This document shows, piece after piece, positions 8,287-16,276 of a stretch of 33,814 nt of DNA. The DNA comes from Nocardiopsis sp. CC223A (lineage in GTDB: Bacteria; Actinomycetota; Actinomycetes; Streptosporangiales; Streptosporangiaceae): positions 1 to 33,814 of the forward strand of contig NZ_JASFDV010000075.1 in NCBI RefSeq assembly GCF_030766825.1. Reading direction: 5' to 3'. Below the pieces are notes generated by a model. It was given only the letters and a program-made list of their open reading frames with translations. It did not search any database and was not told the DNA's origin. The first letter of the stretch is position 1. Each line of letters starts with the position of its first letter. A program made the translations under genes and the position numbers.

Positions 8287-9312
8287 TCACGGGGCGGTGG
8301 CGGTCGTGCGCGGACCGCCACCGGGGTGCCGACCTTCCTCCGAACCGGCCCGGACCTGCGCGGAAGCCGTGAGGTGACGGTGGAACCACTCGGTCAGGGC
8401 GCGGTCGGCGAGTACGCCGCCGGGGGTGAGCGGGCCCGGTTCCAGTCCGGGTTCGGAGCCGATGGCGTGGGCCAGATCGGGGATCACGATGTGACGGAGC
8501 GCATGGTCGGTCCCCTCGGGTGACACGGGTACGGTGGCCTCCTGCTTGACGCGGCGGCCGCGCCGCCGGAGCAGGCCCGATCCCCGTTCCCGCGGTGCCG
8601 CGGTGCCCAGGAACTCGGCGCGCAGCGCCTCGTGCAGGCCCAGGCCGTGCTCGGGCGGCAGCACGTCGTCCCGGCCGCCGCTGACGACCAGCACCGGGAC
8701 GCGGCCCCGGGCGACCTCGGCGGCCCGGGCCGTGAAATCGAACCGCTCGCGGACCGTCAGCGCGTTCTCGGTCCAGCCGTAGGGCGTGCCGTGGTTGCGC
8801 TCCCTGGCGGCCAGCACGGGCGCCGGGTCGGTGACCGGGTTGACCAGGGCGACCGCGCCGACCGGCAGGTCGCTCTCGGCCAGGGACAGCAGGGCCGCGG
8901 ACGCGCCCGCGCCCACGCCGACCAGGCCGACCGGGTCGTCGGTGATCGGGAACAGGGAGCGCAGCTCGGCGACCAGCCGGGGCAGTTCGGCGGCGGCCCC
9001 CTCGACCACCGGGCCGAACAGCTCCATCAGGTAGTCGCTCTCCCCGCGGCGGCCGATCTCGGGCACACCCCCTTCGGGCAGCCGGGCGCCGAACATCGGC
9101 AGACCCGGGTAGACGCGCCAGGCGGGCAGGGACGCCAGGGGCACCGTTCCCGCCAGGGCGGCCTCGCTGCGCGGTGGCTCGAACGCGTGCAGGCCCAGGA
9201 TGAGCGGTGCCGGGTGTGCGCCCGTCGCCGGGGGCAGGGCCAGGAAGGGGACGCCCGCGGCGGTCCCGGTGACCGGGGCGGACCTGCCGTCCGGCGTGGT
9301 GTCGTCTACCAC
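8287..9312 (-). CDS. Alpha/beta hydrolase-fold protein, nucleophile apparently missing
   Basis: 341 aa. The core looks like an alpha/beta hydrolase: an early LILGLHAF strand, a nucleophile-elbow-like VGLVGVGAGASAALL at 128-142, a late strand VPVLVVSGGRDDVLPPEHG (205-223) carrying the acid residue, and PDLAHAIG with H282. At the elbow the expected G-x-S-x-G reads G132-V-G134-A-G136, so the serine position is glycine; S138 lies two residues beyond the motif. The C-terminal 30 residues are Gly/Pro/Arg-rich. The start overlaps the stop region of the upstream TetR gene (ATG at 9312, TetR stop at 9306), which implies translational coupling. Either the fold is non-catalytic (ligand binding) or the alignment of the elbow is offset. 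Confidence 0.8.
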   Translation of the reverse strand: MVDDTTPDGRSAPVTGTAAGVPFLALPPATGAHPAPLILGLHAFEPPRSEAALAGTVPLASLPAWRVYPGLPMFGARLPEGGVPEIGRRGESDYLMELFGPVVEGAAAELPRLVAELRSLFPITDDPVGLVGVGAGASAALLSLAESDLPVGAVALVNPVTDPAPVLAARERNHGTPYGWTENALTVRERFDFTARAAEVARGRVPVLVVSGGRDDVLPPEHGLGLHEALRAEFLGTAAPRERGSGLLRRRGRRVKQEATVPVSPEGTDHALRHIVIPDLAHAIGSEPGLEPGPLTPGGVLADRALTEWFHRHLTASAQVRAGSEEGRHPGGGPRTTATAP

Positions 9313-10043
9313 CGCGCCTCGCCTTCGTTGCGGCGGGAGAATTCGGTGAGGTAACTGCTCACCAGCCGCTTCGCCTCGTTGATGAGGTCCGGGTCGCCCT
9401 CGGGGTCGTCCCGGAACGCCAGCTTGAGCACGGCGTCGGCGGCCTCGACGGCCACGTTGATGGCACGGTCGAGCTCGTCGCTGTCGGGGATGCCGGAGGC
9501 GGACACGACGATCTTGCGCAGCCGGATCGAGATGACCCGGTTGTTGTCGGTGCCGCCGTTGAGCAGTCGGGTGTCGACGATGTCGCCGAAGTGCAGGCTG
9601 CGAAAGCCCGGCACGTTGCGGTGCATGTCGATGTACTCGTCGACGATGGTGTCGACCGCGCCGGTCCAGTGGCCGAATGACACCCCGGCGAGGCGTTCGG
9701 TGATCCGGGCGCCGAACTGGTCGAGGAATCGCAGGCCCAGGGCCTGGGTGATCGCCTTCTTGTCGGGGAAGAACTGGTACACCGAGCCGATCGCGACCCC
9801 GGCGCGTTCCGCGATCCGGGTGGTGGACAGGTTGTCGTAGCCGACCTCGTCCAGGATCTCGGCGCAGCAGTCGAGCATTCGCTGGACGCGGAGCATGCTG
9901 CGCTGCTGGGCCGGCCGCCTCCGCAGCGGGGCCTGCGCGAAGGCGAGCTCGTCCGTGGAGACACGTGCGTGACCCGACCCGTTCTTGCCTGCGGGGGTCC
10001 TCCGCGAACGCGGGGGCGTTGAGCTTCGGGAATTAGTCGTCAC
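9306..10043 (-). CDS. TetR/AcrR family transcriptional regulator
   Basis: 245 aa. A basic, low-complexity N-terminal extension (about 45 residues) precedes the TetR DNA-binding domain. The helix-turn-helix reads TRIAERAGVAIGSVYQFFPDKKAI (about 75-98), a close match to the TetR consensus. The C-terminal ligand-binding half is helical. The gene overlaps the downstream hydrolase by seven bases, so the two are one operon. A CCGGAA-N8-TTCCGG inverted repeat sits just upstream in the divergent region shared with the aldehyde dehydrogenase, suggesting autoregulation and possibly control of that gene. Extensions before the HTH are common in actinobacterial TetR proteins; a later start would not disturb the domain. 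Confidence 0.92.
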   Translation of the reverse strand: MTTNSRSSTPPRSRRTPAGKNGSGHARVSTDELAFAQAPLRRRPAQQRSMLRVQRMLDCCAEILDEVGYDNLSTTRIAERAGVAIGSVYQFFPDKKAITQALGLRFLDQFGARITERLAGVSFGHWTGAVDTIVDEYIDMHRNVPGFRSLHFGDIVDTRLLNGGTDNNRVISIRLRKIVVSASGIPDSDELDRAINVAVEAADAVLKLAFRDDPEGDPDLINEAKRLVSSYLTEFSRRNEGEARW

Positions 10044-10061
10044 AGCACCTATGATGCCGTT

Positions 10062-10081
10062 CCGGAATCACCTGGTTCCGG
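10062..10081. promoter_or_regulatory. Candidate TetR operator
   Basis: Inverted repeat CCGGAA (10062-10067), 8-bp spacer, TTCCGG (10076-10081), 19 bases upstream of the TetR start and about 105 bases before the divergent aldehyde dehydrogenase. Position and symmetry suit a TetR-type autoregulatory site; binding is inferred. Confidence 0.45.
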
Positions 10082-10185
10082 GGAAATTCCAGTTTCGTTC
10101 TGCGGAGTCTTCCTTCCGTGCCGCCGTCAGGGCAGGGTAGTGGCGTGCCCGAGGCCTCACAGCCATTGCTCTTGGAGGTTGAGTC

Positions 10186-11664
10186 ATGAACACCCCGCTG
10201 CCGACCGAGGACTCGCGGGACACCACGCCCGAGCAACTCGACGCCGTCATGGAGCGCGCGGCGGCCGCCGCGCCGCTGCTGGCCGCGCTCGCCCCGGCCG
10301 AACGGGCCCGGCTGCTGCGGGCCGTCGCCGAGGCCCTGGACGCCGCCGCCGACGACCTGGTGCCCCTGGCGCAGGCCGAGGCGCACTATCCGGAGGCCCG
10401 CTGCCGCGGCGAGCTGGGCCGCACCACCTTCCAGCTGCGGCTGTTCGCCGACGTGCTGGAGGACGGTACCTACCTGGAGGCCATGGTCGACCCCGCCGAC
10501 CCCGACTGGGGCACCCCGCGCCCGGACGTGCGGCGGGTGCTGGTGCCGCTGGGGCCGGTCGTCGTCTTCGGGGCCAGCAACTTCCCGTTCGCGTTCGCCA
10601 CCGCGGGCGGGGACAGCGCCTCGGCGCTGGCCGCCGGCTGCCCGGTGGTCGTCAAGGCCCACCCCGGCCACCCGCGCCTGGCCCGGCGCACCACCGAGGT
10701 CGTCGTGGCGGCGCTGTCCGCCGCGGGCGCCCCGGAGGGGGCGTTCGCCCTCGTCGAGGGGGTCGAGGCGGGGCGGCTCGCGGTCCTGCACCCGCTGACC
10801 CGGGCCGTCGGGTTCACCGGCTCCATTCCGGGCGGGCGGGCGCTGTTCGACCTGGCGGTGTCGCGCCCGGACCCCATCCCGTTCTACGGGGAGCTGGGCA
10901 GTGTGAACCCGGTGTTCGTCACCCGGGCGGCCGCCACCGCCCGCGGGGAGGAGATCCTCTCCGGGTACGCCGACTCCGCGAACCTGGGCGCCGGGCAGTT
11001 CTGCACCAAGCCGGGCGTGGTGTTCGTGCCGGAGGACACCAAGCTCGACACGCTCGTCGCCGACTTCGCGGGGCGTGGCACGGCGCCGCTGCTCAACGAC
11101 CGGGTCGCCGACGGGTTCGCCCGCGGGCTGGACGCCCTGGCCGGGCACCCGGCCACCGAGGTCCTGGTCCAGGGGGCGGCGGACGGTGACGGCGGTTGGT
11201 CGCCGTCGCTGCTGCGCACCGACCTGGACGCGCTGCTGGAGCACTCCGAGACCCTGCTGGAGGAGTGCTTCGGCCCGGCCACGCTGGTGGTGACCTACGC
11301 CGACGAGCGGCGGCTGCTGGAGGCCGCGGGCGTCCTCCAGGGGCAGCTCACCGTCACCGTGCACGGCGAGGAGGACGATGCGATCGCGCCCGCGCTGCTG
11401 GCGCTGGGCGCGTCCGTGGCGGGCCGGGTCGTCTGGAACGGCTGGCCGACGGGGGTGGCGGTCACCCATGCCATGACCCACGGCGGACCGTACCCGGCGA
11501 CGACCGCGCCGCTGCACACCTCGGTGGGCAGTACCGCGATCCGCCGCTTCCTGCGTCCGGTCACCTACCAGTCGGTGCCGGACGGCCTCCTCCCGGAGGC
11601 CCTGCGCGACGCCAACCCGCTGGGCGTCCCGCGCCGCCTCAACGGCGCGCCCCCGGCGGTGTGA
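10186..11664 (+). CDS. Aldehyde dehydrogenase, alpha-ketoglutarate semialdehyde (2,5-dioxovalerate) type
   Basis: 492 aa NAD(P)+-dependent aldehyde dehydrogenase. Key residues are present: N132 in GASNFPFAF, K157 in VVVKAHPGHP, general base E236 in GELGSVNP and catalytic C273 in GAGQFCTKPG. The ELGSVNPVFV and AGQFCTKPG motifs and the PATTAPLHTSVG segment near the C-terminus are typical of the KGSADH subgroup, which oxidises 2,5-dioxopentanoate to 2-oxoglutarate (EC 1.2.1.26) in sugar-acid or hydroxyproline breakdown. The usual partners (dehydratase, hydroxyproline epimerase) are not next to it, so the in vivo substrate is uncertain. The ATG is preceded by CTTGGAGGTTGAGTC, a good ribosome binding site. 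It is divergent from the TetR regulator and ends in a strong terminator. Confidence 0.9.
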   Translation: MNTPLPTEDSRDTTPEQLDAVMERAAAAAPLLAALAPAERARLLRAVAEALDAAADDLVPLAQAEAHYPEARCRGELGRTTFQLRLFADVLEDGTYLEAMVDPADPDWGTPRPDVRRVLVPLGPVVVFGASNFPFAFATAGGDSASALAAGCPVVVKAHPGHPRLARRTTEVVVAALSAAGAPEGAFALVEGVEAGRLAVLHPLTRAVGFTGSIPGGRALFDLAVSRPDPIPFYGELGSVNPVFVTRAAATARGEEILSGYADSANLGAGQFCTKPGVVFVPEDTKLDTLVADFAGRGTAPLLNDRVADGFARGLDALAGHPATEVLVQGAADGDGGWSPSLLRTDLDALLEHSETLLEECFGPATLVVTYADERRLLEAAGVLQGQLTVTVHGEEDDAIAPALLALGASVAGRVVWNGWPTGVAVTHAMTHGGPYPATTAPLHTSVGSTAIRRFLRPVTYQSVPDGLLPEALRDANPLGVPRRLNGAPPAV

Positions 11665-11670
11665 CGCTCC

Positions 11671-11702
11671 CGGCCGGGGCGGGTGCGAGCCCGCCCCGGC
11701 CG
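11671..11702 (+). terminator. Hairpin terminator after aldehyde dehydrogenase
   Basis: Perfect 13-bp stem CGGCCGGGGCGGG / CCCGCCCCGGCCG around TGCGAG, starting six bases after the stop codon. Confidence 0.7.
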
Positions 11703-12012
11703 CGGCCCGACGGCCGCCCTGCCGTGGCCCGGTCCGCCGCGGTGGGAGCATGGGAACGGCCGGGGGACCGTACCCGGCACGGGGCCATGTCCCGTGGAGT
11801 GGTGTGTGGAGTGGTGCGAGGACAACGGTTGTTCGAACAAGAACGAATCGCCGACCGGCGCGCCGTTACCTCCGGGACCCTGGAGCCGAACGAAGTCACA
11901 CCACTCGGCGGGACACCGTCCGGCACGGCATCGGGGCCGCTACCTGACGGGTGGGTGTGAGGTTCTCCGGAAGGCTTTGGCGGCCGGAGCCGGTCGGCCG
12001 TAGTCTCCCGCC
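11703..12012. other. Intergenic, upstream of adenosine deaminase
   Basis: About 310 bases with no supported gene. A GTGGAGTG direct repeat lies near 11795-11815. A slightly AT-richer patch at 11815-11850 may hold promoter elements, but no consensus is clear. Confidence 0.4.
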
Positions 12013-13068
12013 ATGAGCAGCCACCCGAACCCCGTCCCCGAAGCCGTCGAGGCGTTGATCCGCGACCTGCCCAAGGTCGAGCTCCACGTCCACCTCGAAG
12101 GCTCCATGCCCGCCGAGACCCTCTTCGGCCTGGCCCGTCGCCACGAGGTGGAGTCCGTCCCCGACACCTTCGCCGCGTTGGAGGCCTGGTACGAGTTCAC
12201 CGACTTCCCGCACTTCCTCGACGTGTACCTGGCCTCCGTCGACGCCCTGCGCGAGGAGGCCGACTTCGCCCTGCTGACCTCGGCGGTGGCCGAGCGGCTG
12301 GCCGCGCAGAACGTCCGTTACGCCGAACTCCACATCAGCCTGTACACCCACCTCATGCGCGGGGTGCCCGCCCGGGTGGTGTTCGACGGGGTGGAGTCCG
12401 CCCGCCGGGAGGCCGAGCTCGCGCACGGCATCCGGCTGCGCTGGATCCCCGACTTCCCCACCGACTTCGGCCCTGAGAGCGCCGAGCAGACCCTCGCGGC
12501 GGTGCTGGCCGACGCGCCGCCCAGCACGGTCGGGTTCGGGGTGGGCGGTACCGGCAGCACCCTGGTCCCCTACGCCGACGTGTTCGGCCGGGCCCGTGCG
12601 GCCGGGTTGGCCAGCCTGCCGCACGCCGGGGAGCACGGCGGCCCCGAGCGGGTGGTCGAGGCGCTGGACCTGCTCAAGGCCGAGCGCATCGGGCACGGCA
12701 TCGACTCCATGCTCGACGGCGACCTGGTGGAGCGCCTGGTCGACGAGCAGGTCCCCATCGACGTCAGCCCCACGTCCAACGTGTGCACGCGTGCGGTGCG
12801 GCGGATCGCCGACCACCCGCTGCCCGCCATGCTCGACGCCGGACTCCTGGTCACGCTCAACACCGACGACCCCACCATGTTCGGCACCGACCTCACCGAG
12901 GAGTACCGCACCGCCCACCGGCTGGGCCTGGGCCCGGCCGACCTGGTGCGGCTGGCCGCCAACGGCGTCCGGGCCTCCTACCTGGGGGCGGCCCACCGGC
13001 ACGCGCTGCTGGCGGAGATCGCCGAGGTCGCCGCCCGGCACGGGGTTCCGGCCCCCGCGGTGGTCTGA
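12013..13068 (+). CDS. Adenosine deaminase family protein
   Basis: 351 aa TIM-barrel deaminase. Zinc ligands and catalytic residues: H25 and H27 (VELHVHLEGS), H204 and E207 (LPHAGEHGG), H228 (IGHGID) and D285-D286 (NTDDPTMF). The SPTSNV motif (252-257) is the family's PTSN signature. The stretch that reads GIDLAGDE in classic adenosine deaminases reads GFGVGGTGS here (about 174-182), lacking the GDE residues that contact the purine. This leaves open adenosine/deoxyadenosine or a related 6-aminopurine such as aminodeoxyfutalosine (menaquinone futalosine pathway) as substrate. It is cytoplasmic, appears monocistronic, and ends in a 34-bp perfect palindrome shared with the convergent CapA gene. 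Confidence 0.88.
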   Translation: MSSHPNPVPEAVEALIRDLPKVELHVHLEGSMPAETLFGLARRHEVESVPDTFAALEAWYEFTDFPHFLDVYLASVDALREEADFALLTSAVAERLAAQNVRYAELHISLYTHLMRGVPARVVFDGVESARREAELAHGIRLRWIPDFPTDFGPESAEQTLAAVLADAPPSTVGFGVGGTGSTLVPYADVFGRARAAGLASLPHAGEHGGPERVVEALDLLKAERIGHGIDSMLDGDLVERLVDEQVPIDVSPTSNVCTRAVRRIADHPLPAMLDAGLLVTLNTDDPTMFGTDLTEEYRTAHRLGLGPADLVRLAANGVRASYLGAAHRHALLAEIAEVAARHGVPAPAVV

Positions 13069-13086
13069 CCCGCCCCGGACACGGGT

Positions 13087-13120
13087 CCGGGCGTCCGCGT
13101 CGGCCGACGCGGACGCCCGG
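13087..13120. terminator. Bidirectional terminator
   Basis: Perfect 34-bp palindrome: CCGGGCGTCCGCGTCGG (13087-13103) followed directly by its complement (13104-13120). It sits between the convergent deaminase and CapA genes. Confidence 0.8.
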
Positions 13121-13132
13121 AGGGCCCGTGGA

Positions 13133-14257
13133 TCAGGCGGGGGAGTCGGTCAGCGGCAGACCGCACTCGTTGCGCATGTCGATCCAGGTCTGCGCGGCGC
13201 TCTCGGCCGCGGCGCCCTCGTAGGGGACGGGCACGCCGCCCTGGATCTGGGCGGGCAGCCAGTCGGCCTGGGTGACCGAACCCTGGTCGAAGGTGAGGGT
13301 GAGCACCCCGGTCTCGGCGGTCGGGCCGTTGAAGTTGTAGAACACGAAGTTGCTCAGCCCGTAGTGGACGTAGGAGTCACCGAGGAACCCGCCGGGGGAC
13401 AGCACGTGCGCGTGTCCGCCGACGACCGCGGTCGCACCGGCGTCCACCAGTTCCTGGGCGAGGGTGGGGGCGTGCGGCAGCGGGCAGTGCGAGCCCTCCA
13501 GGCCCCAGTGCAGGAACACCACGACGTTGTCGTACTGCCCGGCGGCCTCGGCGACGGCGTCGAGCATGTGCTGCTTCATCTCGCCCTTGGTGGAGGCCAT
13601 GCCGGGCTTGCCCTCGCCCGCGGTCCACTCCGCCATGAGGTGGTCGTCGAGCACGTCGGTGGCGCCGAACATGGCGACGGTCTGCCCGTTGACCTCGGCG
13701 ACGTGCGGTGCGTACGCCTCCTCGATGTCGTTTCCGGCGCCGACCAGGGAGACGTCGGAGGCCTCGCCGTTGGCGAGGGTGTCGGCCAGGCCGTCGGCCC
13801 CGTAGTCCATGCCGTGGTTGTTGGCGACGGTGGCCACGTCCACGCCCGCTTCGGACAGCGCGTCCAGGGCGGTCGTGGGCGCCCGGAAGAGGAACTGCTT
13901 GCCGGGGGCCGGGGTGCCGCCCTCGGTGATGGCGGTCTCCAGGTTGACCATGGCCAGGTCGGCCGCGGCCAGGTGCTCGGAGATGGGGTCGAGCGCGGTG
14001 GCCGGGTCATCCAGGCGGGGGCGGAGCATGCCCTCGAACATCACGTCGCCGCCGAAGGCGACGGTGAACGGCTCGGTGGCGACCTCCGGCTCGGGGCTGG
14101 CGTCGGGTGAGGAGGAGGCTTCGCCGCCGGCCGCCCCTTGGAGCTGCTCCGGGTCGTCTTCGGCCGAGGAACAGGCGGCGACGAGCAGGAGGGCGAGCGT
14201 CGCCGCCCCGATCGGCAGGGTCCTGCGCGCGCGGGTGCGGATGGGTGCGGGTTGCAT
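13133..14257 (-). CDS. CapA-family metallophosphatase-fold lipoprotein
   Basis: 374 aa. A basic N-terminus and hydrophobic stretch end in a lipobox LVAAC with C29 as the predicted lipidated residue, so it is an exported, membrane-anchored lipoprotein. After an acidic/Ser-rich linker (30-62), the CapA/PGA_cap domain begins: FGGDVMFEG (D71), VNLETAI (E107), ATVANNHGMDYG (N146-H148), VVVFLHWGLE, and VVGGHAHVLSPGG near the C-terminus, matching the metallophosphatase-like motif series. CapA proteins belong to poly-gamma-glutamate synthesis, but no capB/capC is nearby; many actinobacteria carry such stand-alone homologues of unknown substrate. A palindromic element lies 37-53 bases upstream of the start. 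Confidence 0.9.
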   Translation of the reverse strand: MQPAPIRTRARRTLPIGAATLALLLVAACSSAEDDPEQLQGAAGGEASSSPDASPEPEVATEPFTVAFGGDVMFEGMLRPRLDDPATALDPISEHLAAADLAMVNLETAITEGGTPAPGKQFLFRAPTTALDALSEAGVDVATVANNHGMDYGADGLADTLANGEASDVSLVGAGNDIEEAYAPHVAEVNGQTVAMFGATDVLDDHLMAEWTAGEGKPGMASTKGEMKQHMLDAVAEAAGQYDNVVVFLHWGLEGSHCPLPHAPTLAQELVDAGATAVVGGHAHVLSPGGFLGDSYVHYGLSNFVFYNFNGPTAETGVLTLTFDQGSVTQADWLPAQIQGGVPVPYEGAAAESAAQTWIDMRNECGLPLTDSPA

Positions 14258-14293
14258 GCATGCTCCAGAAGGGGCGGGGGAAACGGGGGGCGT

Positions 14294-14310
14294 GTCCTGA
14301 GGTTCAGGAC
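14294..14310. promoter_or_regulatory. Inverted repeat upstream of the CapA gene
   Basis: GTCCTGA (14294-14300), GGT, TCAGGAC (14304-14310): a perfect 7-bp inverted repeat, with partial pairing extending outward. Its position just upstream of the CapA start suits an operator. No dedicated regulator gene is adjacent. Confidence 0.45.
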
Positions 14311-15126
14311 GCGCGTCGTACGTCTCCGGTTGGCCGATGCGCGCGAATTCGGGAACCCCGTCCCGTTCGCCACCGGCGACTACTTTTCGTGTTCAGGGTA
14401 TTGCCAAAAGTGTTCATCTGCTGGGTTCGACATCGTCGGGCCCGGGTGCGGGGGGTGGCGGCCTTCGGGTTCAGGGTACGTGTTCTTGACCGGGTGTTTT
14501 GTCATGCTTTGCGGTGTCTTGTGTTGCATTTGCCTGGTGGGGCTGGAGGGTTCGTCGTGAAGGTGTGACCGTGTGGGCGGAAGGTGGCCCGGGTCGGGGT
14601 CGCCGTTTTCCGGCTTTTCTCTCAAAAGGGATATCAATCCCATTTATCGGAATTCACCGCGCACGGGTTGAGGCTCTCGTGACTAACCCACGAAGTTGCT
14701 TAGTAGCTTGGCCGAACGGGTTCACGGAAAACTTTTTTCTGCTGAAAAATCACGGAGGGTGTTCGTATTTTCTCTCTGCGTCCACACCCATAGTGCCCTG
14801 ATCAGCATTGATTCCATGCAGTGTCAATATGATCACTATTAGTGTCGAAACCGGAGATGGGCATTTCAGGAAAGTGCTTGTGTTTCTTCTCGGGCTTGCT
14901 AACGTTTCGGTCCGTCGCCGGTTCGAGAAGAACGCAACCGCGACATCGCCGCGGGCCGCCCCGCCGTTCCACCGCTTTCGTACCGGTGACGGGCCCGCAC
15001 CGCCGACCGGCGGGACCGTGCGCCACCCGGGCGCCCCGCGCACCCCGCGGACCGGTTCCGCCCCCACGGCTCAACGCCATGACCGGCGTGCATCCCCAGG
15101 TTTCCTGCGTCGAAAGGCCGCACCAG
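14311..15126. other. AT-rich regulatory-looking region before the chaplin-like gene
   Basis: About 815 bases without a supported gene and markedly less GC-rich than the rest, especially 14610-14880. It contains short hairpins such as GGGATATCAATCCC (14628-14641), runs of A and T, and two TGATCA sites (14799-14804 and 14829-14834 region). Short open frames on both strands read as low-complexity. The gradient from low to high GC toward 15127 suggests a long, promoter-rich 5' region for the surface-protein gene; no single -10/-35 pair is convincing. Confidence 0.5.
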
Positions 15127-16167
15127 ATGCGCAACACACTCCGTTACTCCTTCGCCACCGCCGTCGCCGCAGGCCTCGCCTTCGTTCCGGCCACCACGGC
15201 CTTCGCGGACACCACCACCAGCGGTTCCGGCGGCGTCGGCTCCGGCAACCAGGTCGTCGTGCCCGTCGACATCGAGGCCGGGCTGTGCGGCAACTCGCTC
15301 GCCGTCCTGGGCATCTCCGCGGCCAAGTGCACCCAGGTCTCCGAGGTCCTCTACGAGGCCAGCGGCCAGGGCGGCGACACCACCACCGACGGCTCCGGCG
15401 GGGTCGCCTCCGGCAACCAGATCATCATCCCGGTCGACGCCGCCGTGGACGCCTGCGGCAACGCCGTCTCCGTCGGCGGGGTCTCCAAGGCGGAGTGCGT
15501 CGAGGTCGTCGACGTCCTGGAGGAGGAGTCCGGCAACGGCACCTACTCCACCGACGGCTCCGGCGGGGTCGCCTCCGGCAACCAGATCATCATCCCGGTC
15601 GACGCCGCCATCAACATCTGCGGCAACTCGGTGGCGATCCTGGGCGGCGCCAGCTCCAAGTGCACCACCATCATCAACATCATCCAGGCCGCCCCCGAGA
15701 ACGAGGGCTCCCCCGAGGCGTCCACCGACGGCTCCGGCGGGGTGGGCTCGGGCAACCAGGTCGTCGTCCCGGTCGACGCCGCCGTCGACATCTGCGGCAA
15801 CGCCGTGGGCGTGCTCGGCCTGGCCGAGGCCTCCTGCCTGGAGGTCATCTCCGAAGAGCCCGCGCCCGAGGAGCCCGAGGAGCCGGGCGAGGAGACCCCC
15901 GAGGAGCCCGGCGGCCCGGAGGAGCCGGGCGGGGAGACCCCGGAGGAGCCCGAGGAGTCCGAGGAGCCCCGCGAGGAGGACAAGCACGAGGAGGAGCCCC
16001 CGGCCGACGACAGGCCCGCCCCCGGCCAGCAGGCGGGCGGTGAGCTTCCCCTCACCGGTGGCGCCCTGACCGGCCTGGTCGCGGCGGGTATCGCCGCCAT
16101 CGGCGCCGGCGGCGCGGGCCTGTACTTCGCCCGCAAGCGCAAGGCCGCCACCGCCGACGCGGAGTAG
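15127..16167 (+). CDS. Cell-wall-anchored protein with four chaplin domains
   Basis: 346 aa exported surface protein. The signal peptide is residues 1-27 (cleavage after TAFA). Four chaplin (DUF320) domains lie at about 33-68, 89-124, 143-179 and 202-237. Each starts GSGGV(G/A)SGNQ, continues with a hydrophobic VVVPVD/IIIPVD strand and holds two cysteines (54/68, 110/124, 165/179, 223/237). An acidic Glu/Pro-rich stalk (about 243-300) follows. The sorting signal is LPLTG (307-311), a hydrophobic helix and the basic tail FARKRK. Streptomyces long chaplins carry two such domains plus a sortase signal; four domains and an acidic stalk are unusual. Chaplins assemble amyloid-like films on aerial hyphae. 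The ATG at MRNTLRYSF is preferred over upstream in-frame starts because it opens the signal peptide. A terminator follows. Confidence 0.9.
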   Translation: MRNTLRYSFATAVAAGLAFVPATTAFADTTTSGSGGVGSGNQVVVPVDIEAGLCGNSLAVLGISAAKCTQVSEVLYEASGQGGDTTTDGSGGVASGNQIIIPVDAAVDACGNAVSVGGVSKAECVEVVDVLEEESGNGTYSTDGSGGVASGNQIIIPVDAAINICGNSVAILGGASSKCTTIINIIQAAPENEGSPEASTDGSGGVGSGNQVVVPVDAAVDICGNAVGVLGLAEASCLEVISEEPAPEEPEEPGEETPEEPGGPEEPGGETPEEPEESEEPREEDKHEEEPPADDRPAPGQQAGGELPLTGGALTGLVAAGIAAIGAGGAGLYFARKRKAATADAE

Positions 16168-16188
16168 CGGGAACAGGGGCGGCGGATA

Positions 16189-16224
16189 CGGGCCCGGCCG
16201 GACGTGACGGTCCGGCCGGGCCCG
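16189..16224 (+). terminator. Hairpin terminator after chaplin-like gene
   Basis: A 15-bp perfect stem (CGGGCCCGGCCGGAC and complement) with loop GTGACG, 21 bases after the stop codon. Confidence 0.75.
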
Positions 16225-16276
16225 GTGCGGGCGGGGCGGTGCGGGATGCCCGGAACCGTCTCATACCCTCGAAGAC

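Noticed and set aside
14380..14643. 87-codon minus-strand open frame in the AT-rich region
   Set aside because: Pro/His-rich, no ribosome binding site and no codon bias; not supportable as a gene.
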